A stretch of 64,000 bases of DNA from Marispirochaeta sp. (GTDB lineage: Bacteria > Spirochaetota > Spirochaetia > JC444 > Marispirochaetaceae): NCBI RefSeq assembly GCF_963668165.1, contig NZ_OY764209.1, forward strand, positions 2,342,214 through 2,406,213. The letters are read 5' to 3'. Positions 33,380 to 42,463 of the stretch are shown here, one piece after another (the first letter of the stretch is position 1; each line of letters starts with the position of its first letter). The position numbers were made by a program, and so were the translations under genes. Below the pieces are notes generated by a model. The model searched no databases. It was not told where the DNA came from and saw nothing but the letters and a program-made list of their open reading frames with translations.

Positions 33380-33819
33380 TAGATAGACATAAGAGTAGCC
33401 ATAAGTACGAATCCCAGGGTAATAAAACTGAACAACATGGTGAACTTCTTGTGTACATCTTCGAAGCGTTTGTTTACGTCGTCGAAGCGCTTGTTTACAT
33501 CGTCGAAGCGCTTGTTTACATCGTCGAAGCGCTTGTTTACATCGTCAAAGTGCCTGTTCACATCCTCGAAACGCTTGTTTACAGATTCGAATTGTTTGTC
33601 CACAGCGGCGAAGCGCTCATCCATGCGGCGGAATCCTTCTTCCATCCGTGTATCGATCCGGAGGATTGCTTCCCGGAATTCCGTGTGTTCCCGTTCATTC
33701 CTGTCCTGACGCACCAGATTCTCTGTTAAGAGTGTGATATAACGGTGAAGAGACTGTTTGTCTTTTACTTCGACTGCTCCCTCGAGTTCCTGTTCCAGCA
33801 GTTCTGCTAATGATTCCAT
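33364..33819 (-). CDS. Coiled-coil heptad-repeat protein with C-terminal membrane anchor
   Basis: A 151-aa protein: an N-terminal helical part (MESLAELLEQELEGAVEVKD), then about seven near-identical heptads of the kind DDVNKRF, and a C-terminal membrane helix (LFSFITLGFVLMATLMSI). The heptads are coded by a 21-bp tandem DNA repeat between 33465 and 33600. The layout resembles the DUF1640/mitochondrial CCDC90-like and phage-tail-like coiled coils, but I give no family. Start ATG 33819 has AAGGAG 6 nt upstream; earlier in-frame starts are less likely. Converges with the carboxypeptidase gene. Confidence 0.75.
   Translation of the reverse strand: MESLAELLEQELEGAVEVKDKQSLHRYITLLTENLVRQDRNEREHTEFREAILRIDTRMEEGFRRMDERFAAVDKQFESVNKRFEDVNRHFDDVNKRFDDVNKRFDDVNKRFDDVNKRFEDVHKKFTMLFSFITLGFVLMATLMSIYQFLG
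33465..33600. repeat. 21-bp tandem repeat coding DDVNKRF heptads
   Basis: The unit CGTCGAAGCGCTTGTTTACAT and close variants repeat in tandem about six times (e.g. 33480-33543 nearly identical). The outer units are diverged. Because 21 bp is seven codons, gain or loss of units keeps the coiled-coil frame. Confidence 0.85.
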
Positions 33820-33910
33820 GGTCATCTCCTTGTAAATATACTCTGGTTCAATAGAGTAAAACAAGCGATTGACTCTACTGCTTCATGACAGGGTAAAGAT
33901 TCAGCTCCCA

Positions 33911-33939
33911 TTGACAAATCACGGTATAAGACGTAGTCT
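33911..33939 (+). promoter_or_regulatory. Promoter of prfC
   Basis: TTGACA (33911-33916), 17-bp spacer, TAGTCT (33934-33939), about 40 nt before the start codon at 33980. Confidence 0.5.
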
Positions 33940-33979
33940 GAAGGAGCCTCATATTTAGATCCCATAGGTACGTATTATT

Positions 33980-35614
33980 ATGCCGAATCGCGCCGCCGAA
34001 GCAGCAACAACCGAAAAGATGCCGCTACAGCAGGAAATAGAGAAACGACTCACATTTGCAATCATTTCGCATCCTGATGCGGGAAAAACGACCATCACGG
34101 AAAAACTGCTCCTGTTCGGGGGGGCTATCCATATTGCCGGAGCTGTTAAAAGCAAAAAGAATGCACGTCAAACTGTTTCCGACTTTATGCAGATGGAAAA
34201 GGAGCGTGGAATATCCATCTCTACCTCGGTCATGGGTTTCGATTATCGTGACCGGACGGTGAATCTGCTGGATACTCCGGGCCACGCTGACTTTTCAGAA
34301 GATACCTATCGTACCTTGACCGCCGTGGATAGTGTTCTGATGGTTATCGACTCTGTAAAAGGTGTGGAGGAGCGAACCCGTAAGCTCTGTGAAATCTGCA
34401 AGATGCGGAAAAACCCGATAATAACATTCCTGAACAAGTATGACCGTGAAGGGAAGGAAGCTATAGAGCTGCTTGATGAAGTAGAAGCGGAACTGAATAT
34501 AAAAGCCTGTCCCATGAGCTGGCCGGTTGGGCAGGGTGCCTCTTTTAAAGGGGTCTACAGCATATATGAAAAGCGTCTGATTCTCTTTAAACCCCACGAC
34601 ATTCAGAGCATCGAGAGTTCGGTGGCCATTGAAAATATGGCTGACCCGGTGCTGGACGAGAAGCTCGGTTCCCTGGCAGCTAAACTGCGGGAAGAACTGG
34701 AACTTGTACAGGGGGTGTACCCGGAGTTCTCCATGGAGGAGTACCTGGCTGGAACAATTACCCCGACCTTTTTCGGTTCGGCCCTGAACAATTTCGGTGT
34801 CCGCGAGCTTTTGGATGCTTTTGTCGATATCGCCCCGACACCCAGAGTACAAGAGGCCAAGGAACGGCTTGTGGCACCGGAAGAAGAGAAGTTCTCCGGT
34901 CTGATTTTCAAGATCCATGCGAATCTTGATCCCAACCATCGGGACCGGATAGCGTTTATGCGTATCTGTTCAGGAACCTTTGAACGGAACAAGCTCTACC
35001 ATCATGTACGAACAGGAAAAACCTTCCGTGCCGCTAATCCGACCGCCTTTATGGCCAGTGAACGCAGTATTGTTGACACAGCCTTCCCCGGAGACATTAT
35101 AGGACTTCACGATACGGGAACCCTAAAAATCGGCGATACGATAACTGAGGGTGAAAACCTTGAATATACAGGGATTCCCAGTTTTGCTCCCCAGATTTTC
35201 CGGCAGGTTGTCAACCTGGAACCCATGCGCAGCAAACAACTGAACAAAGGGCTTGAGCAGCTTACCGAGGAGGGAGTTGCTCAGCTCTTTATTAAAGAGT
35301 ATTCCGCCGACAAGCTGCTGGGCGTTGTCGGCATGCTGCAGTTCGAGGTTATTCAGCATCGTCTCAAAGAAGAATACAAGGCCTCGGTCAGGTTCGAGCA
35401 ATCTGATTATGGCGGGGCCGCATGGATCGAGGCGGAAGATCCAAAAGCCATGGAGCAGTTTATGCGTTTCCACGGGAACCATGTTGCTCTTGATAAGGAC
35501 GAAGAGAGGGTTTTTCTTTATCGCAATCGCTGGGCTGTTTCCCGGGCCATTGAAGAAAACCCCGGGATCAAGTTTTATTTTACTTCCGACAAACGGGAAC
35601 TGCTGGTTCCCTGA
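33980..35614 (+). CDS. prfC: Peptide chain release factor 3
   Basis: Translational GTPase that removes RF1/RF2 from the ribosome after termination. G motifs: SHPDAGKTTITEKLL (G1), LDTPGHADFSEDTYR (G3) and NKYDREGKEA (G4). The domain II/III part includes GVVGMLQFEVIQHRLKEEY, which separates RF3 from EF-G. Length 544 aa is slightly long at the N-terminus; ATG 34019 (MPLQQEIEKR) is an alternative start. AAGGAG at 33941 is too far from 33980 to be the ribosome site. Confidence 0.95.
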   Translation: MPNRAAEAATTEKMPLQQEIEKRLTFAIISHPDAGKTTITEKLLLFGGAIHIAGAVKSKKNARQTVSDFMQMEKERGISISTSVMGFDYRDRTVNLLDTPGHADFSEDTYRTLTAVDSVLMVIDSVKGVEERTRKLCEICKMRKNPIITFLNKYDREGKEAIELLDEVEAELNIKACPMSWPVGQGASFKGVYSIYEKRLILFKPHDIQSIESSVAIENMADPVLDEKLGSLAAKLREELELVQGVYPEFSMEEYLAGTITPTFFGSALNNFGVRELLDAFVDIAPTPRVQEAKERLVAPEEEKFSGLIFKIHANLDPNHRDRIAFMRICSGTFERNKLYHHVRTGKTFRAANPTAFMASERSIVDTAFPGDIIGLHDTGTLKIGDTITEGENLEYTGIPSFAPQIFRQVVNLEPMRSKQLNKGLEQLTEEGVAQLFIKEYSADKLLGVVGMLQFEVIQHRLKEEYKASVRFEQSDYGGAAWIEAEDPKAMEQFMRFHGNHVALDKDEERVFLYRNRWAVSRAIEENPGIKFYFTSDKRELLVP

Positions 35615-35657
35615 ATCGGCAACAGTTTAGCAGAAACATACCACAAGGAGGTTTCGT

Positions 35658-35981
35658 ATGAAACACACGGATATAATGCGCATGGAGCGCGAGAAACGTC
35701 GGGCTGAAAAGAAAGCGGAACGTATTTCCAAGGGTGGAAGCGAAACCCGTTCGGTAAAAGATTATATCGACGAACTGCACGATCTTTTTTTCTATGATGC
35801 TGCGAAGATTTATAATCTTGCAGATAATGTAGAAATCATGGAACTCTTTGAGGACATGCGTGAAGAGATTCCGGAAAAGCAGTGGGAAAATGTTCTGAAA
35901 AAGGCGATTCGTAAATCTAAAGTTACTCAAAAGGATGAGGCCTGCGCTGAGCTTAAATCCATTCTGGATGAGCTGGGCTGA
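35658..35981 (+). CDS. Hypothetical helical protein, 107 aa
   Basis: Starts after AAGGAGG 7-8 nt upstream. The N-terminus is very basic (MERREKRRAEKKAER type: MKHTDIMRMEREKRRAEKKA), followed by a mainly helical, acidic part from VKDYIDELHDLFFYDAAKI to ELKSILDELG. No cysteines, signal peptide or membrane helix. It follows prfC by 43 bp and is probably in the same transcript. No family recognised. Confidence 0.65.
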   Translation: MKHTDIMRMEREKRRAEKKAERISKGGSETRSVKDYIDELHDLFFYDAAKIYNLADNVEIMELFEDMREEIPEKQWENVLKKAIRKSKVTQKDEACAELKSILDELG

Positions 35982-35993
35982 TCAGTTTGCGCC

Positions 35994-37184
35994 TTAACGG
36001 ATGTATAAAAGTAAGCCCTTCAGGTACTCTCCCTCAGGCTGATAGATGCTGACCGGGTGGTCAGCCCCCTGGGAGAGCCTCGCGAGTATCTGTACCCTGC
36101 GGCCCGAATCGATCGCGGCCGCTCGTACAGCTCCTTCAAACAGATCTGTTCCCACTACCTGACTGCAGGAAAAGGTCAAGAGAAAACCGCCCTCGGTAAC
36201 AGAGCTGATAGCAGTTTCGTTTAAGCGTTTATATCCCTGTACCGCCTGATGCCGCGCGCTTTTGTGTTTGGCAAATGCCGGGGGATCAAGGATAATCATA
36301 TCGAACTCGTTACCCTGTGTTTTAAGTACCGGCATAACCTCGCTCTTCAGTGCCGTGTGTCTTTCTTCGAGTCCGTTGCTTTCTATGTTCTTTTCCAGCA
36401 TTTTGATGGCGTGTGAGGAAGAATCCACGGAAAGTACTTTTTCCGCTCCGCCTTTAAGGGCGTACACCGAAAAACCGCCGGAATAGCTGAAGGCGTTCAG
36501 GACCTTCCGTCCTTTTGCAAGATGCTGAACAAGCCGTCGGTTTTCCCGCTGGTCGAGAAAAAACCCGGTTTTCTGCCCTTCTTCCCAGTTGACATGAAAC
36601 CTGTGGCCCGACTCATAAACATCACATTCCGGTGCGGGATCGCTGCTGGAAAAGAGGTAACGGTTTTCTACAAGCGGAAGCTTGCGACCGCCCAGGCAGT
36701 GAGCCGACTTGTCGTAGACTGCTTTCAGGCGTTCTCCGGTAACACTGCCGAGAGCTTCGGCGATGATATTCCCAAAACGATAGATTCCATAGGAGTGAGC
36801 CTGCATAACAGCATGGCCGTTATACCGGTCGATAATCAGTCCTGGAAGTCCATCGCCGTCGCCATGGATCAGGCGGAAGGCGGTGGTGTCCGCTGAGTCG
36901 GTCAGTCCGAGACTTGTGCGGAGCTTCCATGCTGTGTTTATCCGCTGGTAGAAAAGCTTCTTGTCTATGGCTTCTCCGGAAAAACTCATGATTCGGACAG
37001 CTATGCTGCCGCCTTCCCAGAGCCCGGTTCCAAGCAGCATGCCGCCGGTTCCGCGAATCTGAACCGGGTCCCCGATGGCGGGTTCTGGTTCAGTGCGTGC
37101 TATGGCTCCGGAAAAAATCCATGGATGAAATCGTTGCAGGGAAGACTCTTTGCCCCGCTTAAGGAATACTGTGGTGTAGTTCAT
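35994..37184 (-). CDS. rlmI: 23S rRNA (cytosine-C5)-methyltransferase RlmI-like
   Basis: SAM-dependent methyltransferase of 396 aa; RlmI makes m5C1962 in E. coli 23S rRNA. An N-terminal PUA domain (HPWIFSGAI, GLWEGGSIAVRIMSF) is followed by the linker GQKTGFFLDQRENRR and a Rossmann fold with LNAFSYSGGFSVYAL (SAM site), DMIILDPPAFAKHK and the catalytic-cysteine region LLTFSCSQVV. It lies 3 bp after the rel stop. Precise rRNA position is inferred from the family. Confidence 0.92.
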   Translation of the reverse strand: MNYTTVFLKRGKESSLQRFHPWIFSGAIARTEPEPAIGDPVQIRGTGGMLLGTGLWEGGSIAVRIMSFSGEAIDKKLFYQRINTAWKLRTSLGLTDSADTTAFRLIHGDGDGLPGLIIDRYNGHAVMQAHSYGIYRFGNIIAEALGSVTGERLKAVYDKSAHCLGGRKLPLVENRYLFSSSDPAPECDVYESGHRFHVNWEEGQKTGFFLDQRENRRLVQHLAKGRKVLNAFSYSGGFSVYALKGGAEKVLSVDSSSHAIKMLEKNIESNGLEERHTALKSEVMPVLKTQGNEFDMIILDPPAFAKHKSARHQAVQGYKRLNETAISSVTEGGFLLTFSCSQVVGTDLFEGAVRAAAIDSGRRVQILARLSQGADHPVSIYQPEGEYLKGLLLYIR

Positions 37185-37187
37185 CTG

Positions 37188-39176
37188 TTAATGTATACTC
37201 ATTACTGAAGGTATGGTGCGAATGCTCTTGAGGACTGTCTTGAAGTCCTCTTTATGATCAAGCTCCATGGTAAAAAAGCCGGTAAGGTTGCCCCGTTCGT
37301 TCTCTTCGAGTTTTCCCTCAATCAGGTGCCCCCGGTATTTTCGTATAGCCCCTTCTATCTCTGAAAAGAGGTCCGAGGTCATGCGGGCGGTTATCTGAAA
37401 ACGCCTTGTTGCCCGGGGGGTTGCGGCTTCCCATTCGACTTCAACACTGCGTTCTTCGAACTCATTTATATGGGCCAGGTTCGGACAGTCCCTGCGATGC
37501 ACAATAATTCCGCGTCCCCTGGAGATATAGCCGATGATATCATCACCAGTGGCAGGCGCGCAGCACTTGGCCATGGTGATCATCATGTTTTTTTCTCCGC
37601 CGATTTTGAAAGCCACCTTGGCCTTGTCGACAATCTGCTTGATTATCTCGCCGGCTTCCTGGGCCTCCTGCGGTTGTTCTTCCTGAATAGTCTGCGGTTC
37701 CTGCCGCTTCTTGGCTATGATGTTTTTATCGATAATGAGGCTGTCGTCATGCTGGTTCAGCCAGTGGCGGATTTTCCCTCTGGCCCGGGCGGTTTTCACA
37801 AATTTGAGCCAGTTTACATGGGGATGGGCGCTGTTGCTGGTGATGATATCTACAACCTGGGTATTCTTGAGCTCGGTACTTAAGGATATAATGGATCCGT
37901 CAGCCTTTGCTCCAAGACAGTGATTTCCCACTTCGGTGTGGATATGGTAGGCAAAATCAAGGGCAGTTGCACCCTTGGGAAGTTCTATGATATCACCGCG
38001 GGGTGTAAATACATATATGGTGTCCTTCAGAAGCTCACTTTTTATCTCCGCGAGAAATTCCGCGGAGGAATAGCCGCGTCCGTTAAGGCTCTTCAGCTTG
38101 TTGATTATCGCAAGATCCTCGGAGCGTATTCTGTCTTTCCCTTGCCGACGCTTGTACGACCAGTGGGCGGCAATCCCCATTTCGGCGGTGGCATGCATCT
38201 GCCGGGTCCGTATTTGAATCTCGAGCTGTTTGCCTTCCCAGCACATAACCGTGGTATGAAGGCTCTGATACTGGTTGGATTTGGGCATGGCGATGTAGTC
38301 CTTGAAGCGGCCTTCTATGGGAGGCCACAACTTATGTACGATCCCCAGCAGGGTATAACACTCACCTGTTGTATCGCAGAGGATACGCAGTCCCAGTAAA
38401 TCGTGAATCTCGCTGAAGTTCTTCTGCCTGCGCCGCATCTTCAGATAAATAGAGAAAAAGTGTTTTGCCCGACTCTGGATATCTATAGTAATGCTTTCTT
38501 TACGGGCTTCCTGCTGAATCGTGCGCTCTACCCTTTTAAGATAGTCCGCCCTTTTTTTCTTTTTCTCTGTCATCGCCTCTTTTATCTGGGTATAGACAAG
38601 GGGATGCAGATGCTTAAGGGCCAGATCTTCCAGCTCAATCTTTACCCAGGAGATTCCCAGCCGGTCAGCAAGGGGCGCGTAGATATCGAGGCATTCCTGG
38701 GCAATTCGTTTGCGTTTATCTTCCGGAAGATACTCCAGGGTACTCATGTTGTGCAGCTTGTCAGCCAGTTTGATCAGAATGACCCGGATATCCTTGGTCA
38801 TGGCAAACAGCATTTTGCGGATGGTTTCCGCACCCTGAATACTTTTACTTTTTGCTCTGAGTATGGAGATCTTTGTTACGCCGTTGACTAATGCAACAAC
38901 CTCTTTACCAAAGCGGCGCTGCATCTCTTTTTTTGTTCCTCCTGTATCCTCAAGGACATCATGAAGTAAGGCGGCAATAATGGTTTCGTAATCCATTTCG
39001 AGCTGGATCAGAATTTCCGCGACCTTCATGGGATGTATGTAGAAAGGTTCACCACTGGCGCGTTTCTGTTCACGATGCAGTTCTTCCCCCCAATGGAGGG
39101 CTTCCATTATCTTCGCTCGCTCCTCAGGCGTGTAGCGGATCAGCTGATTTTCGAACTGTTCTAATCGTGTCTGCAT
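37188..39176 (-). CDS. rel: Bifunctional (p)ppGpp synthetase/hydrolase, Rel/SpoT
   Basis: Stringent-response enzyme, 662 aa. The N-terminal HD hydrolase domain has AALLHDVLEDTGGT (the metal-binding HD and ED), then KLADKLHNMSTL. The synthetase domain has FKDYIAMPKSNQYQSLHT and EIQIRTRQMHATAEMGIAAHW. A TGS domain (YVFTPRGDIIELPKGATALDFAYHIHT split in the text) and an ACT domain end the protein. Both active-site sets look intact, so it is a Rel-type bifunctional enzyme. Its start overlaps prmC by 16 bp. Confidence 0.95.
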   Translation of the reverse strand: MQTRLEQFENQLIRYTPEERAKIMEALHWGEELHREQKRASGEPFYIHPMKVAEILIQLEMDYETIIAALLHDVLEDTGGTKKEMQRRFGKEVVALVNGVTKISILRAKSKSIQGAETIRKMLFAMTKDIRVILIKLADKLHNMSTLEYLPEDKRKRIAQECLDIYAPLADRLGISWVKIELEDLALKHLHPLVYTQIKEAMTEKKKKRADYLKRVERTIQQEARKESITIDIQSRAKHFFSIYLKMRRRQKNFSEIHDLLGLRILCDTTGECYTLLGIVHKLWPPIEGRFKDYIAMPKSNQYQSLHTTVMCWEGKQLEIQIRTRQMHATAEMGIAAHWSYKRRQGKDRIRSEDLAIINKLKSLNGRGYSSAEFLAEIKSELLKDTIYVFTPRGDIIELPKGATALDFAYHIHTEVGNHCLGAKADGSIISLSTELKNTQVVDIITSNSAHPHVNWLKFVKTARARGKIRHWLNQHDDSLIIDKNIIAKKRQEPQTIQEEQPQEAQEAGEIIKQIVDKAKVAFKIGGEKNMMITMAKCCAPATGDDIIGYISRGRGIIVHRRDCPNLAHINEFEERSVEVEWEAATPRATRRFQITARMTSDLFSEIEGAIRKYRGHLIEGKLEENERGNLTGFFTMELDHKEDFKTVLKSIRTIPSVMSIH

Positions 39177-40009
39177 GGTCCCTTTTTTCCCCGCGCTATT
39201 CTGGCTTTTCCGGCCAGATCCCTGACCTGAATAACATCCGTAAGATTACAATTCTTCATGGTCTCCGCAACCAGCGGTACAAGCCCCGGGGATGCTTCAA
39301 TTATAAGATAGCCATTCTCATTAAGACAATCCAGCGCTTCTGCAATCAGCCGGGGAATGAAATCAAATCCTGACTTCCCGCCGTCAAGGGCAAGGGCAGG
39401 TTCAGGCCAGTTGTTCTCCTTAAGGTGTTCAACATAATCGTGTTCGACATAGGGCGGATTACAGGTAATCAAGTCGAAGGTTCCCTGCACGGCACCAAGA
39501 AGATTACTAAGGTATGAAGGAAGCGGTTCTCCGGTAAGAGAACGGGCGTTGAAGTCTGCTACTTCAAGGGCCCCGGGTGAGATATCGGAGACTGAAACAG
39601 CCAGCTCCGGGTGCTCGGTTTTGAGAGCGATAGCGATGCACCCGCTTCCGGTACAGGCGTCATGGACACGGCGGATTGACTGGTTTCCTGTAATAAGCCG
39701 AAGGGCTTCTTCTACCAGAATTTCCGTATCCGGACGTGGTACAAGAACCCGGGAATCTACATAGAAATCGAGCCCCCAGAACTCCTTACGGTTGCGAATA
39801 TAGGAGACCGGTTCTCCGGCGAGCCGCCGCTGCAGGAAGCCTTCAAAAAGAGCTGCGGTAATCTCGTCCGCCTGAAGGGGAAGATCGGCAAGCAGTCGTT
39901 CTTTTTGTACCCCCGCCGCATGGGACAGGAGGACCAGTGCATCCAGGTAAGGCGTCCCCAGGCTTTGCAGCCGTCGGCTGGCGGTATTCAGTAATTCGCG
40001 GAAAGTCAT
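39161..40009 (-). CDS. prmC: Release factor glutamine methyltransferase PrmC
   Basis: Methylates the GGQ glutamine of RF1/RF2. The 282-aa protein has a helical N-terminal domain (FRELLNTASRRLQSLGTPYL, SYIRNRKEFWGLDF), then a SAM domain with VLVPRPDTEILVEEAL, DACTGSGCIAIAL and LITCNPPYVEHD, the NPPY motif of N-methyltransferases. It sits 20 bp after prfA, the gene for its substrate, a classic pairing. Confidence 0.95.
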   Translation of the reverse strand: MTFRELLNTASRRLQSLGTPYLDALVLLSHAAGVQKERLLADLPLQADEITAALFEGFLQRRLAGEPVSYIRNRKEFWGLDFYVDSRVLVPRPDTEILVEEALRLITGNQSIRRVHDACTGSGCIAIALKTEHPELAVSVSDISPGALEVADFNARSLTGEPLPSYLSNLLGAVQGTFDLITCNPPYVEHDYVEHLKENNWPEPALALDGGKSGFDFIPRLIAEALDCLNENGYLIIEASPGLVPLVAETMKNCNLTDVIQVRDLAGKARIARGKKGPCRHD

Positions 40010-40029
40010 CTGTTCTGTTCCCTGTTCTG

Positions 40030-41100
40030 CTAAGAGGCGATACCCTTGAGCATCTCTTCACGGGCGCTGACCTTCAGGGTTTCAAGGAGCTCTTCCATAT
40101 CGCCCTGAATAATAGAATCAAGTTTATAGAGTGTCAGGTTGATACGATGGTCAGTCAGGCGGTTCTGGGGAAAGTTATAGGTCCTGATGCGCTCGGAGCG
40201 GTCTCCTGAACCAATCTGATTTTTCCGGGCTGCTGAACGTTCCGCATTCTTTCGCGCCTCTTCTGCCTCAAACAGCCGTGCCCGAAGTACCTTAAGGGCT
40301 TTATCCCGGTTCTTATGCTGGGATTTCTCGTCCTGACAGGATACCACCAATCCGGTGGGGATATGGGTTATCCGCACCGCAGAATCAGTGGTGTTAACGT
40401 GCTGTCCTCCCGCTCCCTGGGCCCGGAAGGTATCGATGCGCAGATCACTCTCCAGAACCTCAATATCGGTTTCCTCTGCTTCCGGGAGGACCGCCACAGT
40501 AACAGCGGAAGTGTGGATTCTGCCTCCTGATTCGGTGGCAGGGACTCTTTGTACCCGGTGTCCTCCGCTTTCGTATCGCAGGTTTTCGTAGACGTTTTTA
40601 CCGCTGACGGAAAAGATGATCTCCTTGAAACCACCCAGCTCCATTTGGTTGGCATCCATTACTTCTATCTTCCAGCTCTTGTCCTCGGCAAAGCGGCTGT
40701 ACATGCGGTACAGGTCTGCAGCAAAAAGAGCCGCCTCGTCGCCTCCGGTACCCGCACGGATCTCCATGATTATGTTCTTGGAATCCAGGGGGTCCCGGGG
40801 AATTATCAGCAGCTTGAGATCCTTTGTCAGCTTCTCAAGCCTCTGTTCGAGCTGCTCAATCTCTTCCTTTGCCATTTCGCGCATTTCCGGATCCGATTCC
40901 TGCGCTGCAAGTTCTTTCGCGTCCTTATATTCCTGCTCAAGTCCGAGATACTGGTTGTACGTATCGACAAGCTCGCTCACATGAGAATGTTCCTGCATAA
41001 GTTCACGGTAGCGGCGCATATCCTTCATTACGTCAGGATCAGAAATCAGGGTTTCCAGTTCCTTGTGCCGAAGGACATATTCTTCAAGTTTGTCGAACAT
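40030..41100 (-). CDS. prfA: Peptide chain release factor 1
   Basis: Reads UAA and UAG at the ribosome and triggers peptide release. The 356-aa protein has the RF1 codon-recognition tripeptide P-A-T ([14 protein letters not shown]), the catalytic GGQ in [17 protein letters not shown], and the usual helical domain 1. [14 protein letters not shown] is the conserved domain 2/4 block. Downstream prmC modifies it. It is 5 bp after the upstream small cysteine protein. Confidence 0.97.
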   Translation of the reverse strand: MFDKLEEYVLRHKELETLISDPDVMKDMRRYRELMQEHSHVSELVDTYNQYLGLEQEYKDAKELAAQESDPEMREMAKEEIEQLEQRLEKLTKDLKLLIIPRDPLDSKNIIMEIRAGTGGDEAALFAADLYRMYSRFAEDKSWKIEVMDANQMELGGFKEIIFSVSGKNVYENLRYESGGHRVQRVPATESGGRIHTSAVTVAVLPEAEETDIEVLESDLRIDTFRAQGAGGQHVNTTDSAVRITHIPTGLVVSCQDEKSQHKNRDKALKVLRARLFEAEEARKNAERSAARKNQIGSGDRSERIRTYNFPQNRLTDHRINLTLYKLDSIIQGDMEELLETLKVSAREEMLKGIAS

Positions 41101-41105
41101 AGGCT

Positions 41106-41279
41106 TTACGCTTTCTCCTTGAATCTGGGGCAGGTATAGATTACCAGTTCCATTTCATGATCGACGGGCTTGTCATACTCATGCAGGGCTTTTTGCAGTG
41201 CTTTTTGCAGTGCACAATTTCCGTTCCGGATGCAAAGAGGACAGGCACCGTTCTCCCGGTTATTTATTTCGACCTTCAC
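41106..41279 (-). CDS. 57-aa cysteine-containing small protein
   Basis: Probably translated from GTG 41279, with no strong Shine-Dalgarno; the frame stays open back to 41435 inside the rhomboid gene. The protein has CPLC, a further Cys 6 residues on (GNCALQ) and a late Cys (YTCPRF), so it may bind a metal. [10 protein letters not shown] results from a 12-bp direct duplication (TTTTTGCAGTGC twice on the plus strand, near 41188-41212). It is upstream of prfA in the same orientation. Function unknown. Confidence 0.5.
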   Translation of the reverse strand: MKVEINNRENGACPLCIRNGNCALQKALQKALHEYDKPVDHEMELVIYTCPRFKEKA

Positions 41280-41325
41280 GGAACAAGCATAGCAAATTTG
41301 GTCCTTTTCTGGAAGAAGGCAAGGC

Positions 41326-41922
41326 TTAGTCTTTAGGGTCCGACGGCGAAAGCCTGGGCGTGTATTTCTTCCTTCCCCCAAAACCAAAGAGGGAGCCGCA
41401 GATGCCTCCGAGAATATGGGCGGTCTGGGATACATCGTCTGCTGCGGTAATCAGGATAATCTCCTTCATCAGATAGAGGATAATCACCAGGATAAAGGTC
41501 AAAGGTATATCGCCGTTTTTGACATTGGTAAAGGAGGCGAGGATAATCATCATGAAGACGATGCTGGAGGCGCCCAAAAGGGCGGTATGGAAAAAGAAGG
41601 TGTTTACCAGGCCGGTAACCAGGGCGGTAAAGAATATCATCCACAACAGACGCAGCGATCCGTGCTTTTCCTCAAGGATCGGTCCAATCAAAAGGATTAT
41701 CGCAAAGTTGCTCAACAGGTGTTCCCATCCCATATGGCCGACTATATGACTGACCAGCCTGATGTAAGCCAAAGGGCTGGCAAAGTCGAAATGGCCCCGG
41801 GGCAGGGCTGTAAAAAGGAGGAGCGTAAGGTTTGATCGGGTTATGGTATCAAAAAGCAGTACCATGGTAGCCAGCAGGGCGAAGGTCAGGGTTATTGGGG
41901 CGTTGTAACGAATTCGCATCAT
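41326..41922 (-). CDS. Rhomboid-family intramembrane protease
   Basis: A 198-aa protein with six predicted membrane helices. Motifs: GWEHLLSNFAI (HxxxN, oxyanion support), LLGASSIVFMM for the catalytic Ser in GxSx form, and the His in TAHILGGICGS, forming the Ser-His dyad. It cuts membrane proteins within the bilayer. The start overlaps the DUF2141 stop by 4 bp, so the two are coupled. Substrate not known. Confidence 0.88.
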   Translation of the reverse strand: MMRIRYNAPITLTFALLATMVLLFDTITRSNLTLLLFTALPRGHFDFASPLAYIRLVSHIVGHMGWEHLLSNFAIILLIGPILEEKHGSLRLLWMIFFTALVTGLVNTFFFHTALLGASSIVFMMIILASFTNVKNGDIPLTFILVIILYLMKEIILITAADDVSQTAHILGGICGSLFGFGGRKKYTPRLSPSDPKD

Positions 41923-42359
41923 TTTATTAAAACCTCTATATCGCTGAGATTGTCCTCAAGGGAAAAAGAGATCTCTCTGAACCGGGGTCTCCTCATAAAG
42001 GGGCGAACAGGACGATAGGTCCCCCAGGGTTCTATTCCTCGCAGTGAAAAATCGATTTTTCCGTTTTCATTGGTGTCCAGGAAGGCCCGGATACCGTAGG
42101 TTCCCGGCGGAATTCCCGCAAGGAGGAACTCCTTCGTCATTCTGCCGCCTGTCTCAATGTGGATTATTGCCCCGCGGGAAAAGCCGTCCTTCTTTTCCTT
42201 GAATCCGGCTTCATCAACCATCTGCAGATAGACAGTGCCGGACTGCATACTGGTGACGTTTCCGCTCACAGTAAATAATTCGTCCCCTTGAAGTGGGGAA
42301 GTAAAGATCAAAAAAAGGCTGAGGGCGGAGAAAAACCTTGGTATGTGTTGCGAAATCAT
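41919..42359 (-). CDS. Exported DUF2141-like protein
   Basis: A 146-aa protein with a signal peptide (FFSALSLFLIFTSPLQGDE). The mature part is beta-rich, with IPPGTYGIRAFLDTNENGKIDF followed by GIEPWGTYRP, matching the DUF2141 pattern, including a calcium-loop-like DTNENGKID. ATG 42359 is preferred: a promoter (42368-42396) ends 8 nt before it, and it places the signal segment near the N-terminus. ATG 42377 would lie within the promoter. Coupled to the rhomboid gene. Confidence 0.75.
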   Translation of the reverse strand: MISQHIPRFFSALSLFLIFTSPLQGDELFTVSGNVTSMQSGTVYLQMVDEAGFKEKKDGFSRGAIIHIETGGRMTKEFLLAGIPPGTYGIRAFLDTNENGKIDFSLRGIEPWGTYRPVRPFMRRPRFREISFSLEDNLSDIEVLIK

Positions 42360-42367
42360 ATCCGAAA

Positions 42368-42396
42368 AGTTTACCATAATAAATATAGGCTTCCAA
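42368..42396 (-). promoter_or_regulatory. Promoter of the DUF2141-rhomboid operon, adjoining the start
   Basis: Minus strand TTGGAA (42391-42396), 17-bp spacer, TAAACT (42368-42373), then 8 nt to ATG 42359. No Shine-Dalgarno lies between. Confidence 0.45.
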
Positions 42397-42463
42397 CTGA
42401 TGCCGAAAGGCTGTTTTATTATTACCTTGAATGTATGGATTTTTTTGCTATAAGGAGGGGCAT

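Noticed and set aside
33437..33729. Plus-strand frames across the heptad repeat
   Set aside because: Open only because the 21-bp repeat lacks stops in several frames; no start signals or family traits.
41280..41435. Extension of the 57-aa cysteine protein into the rhomboid gene
   Set aside because: The added residues are the antiparallel-frame reading of rhomboid 3' DNA with no similarity.
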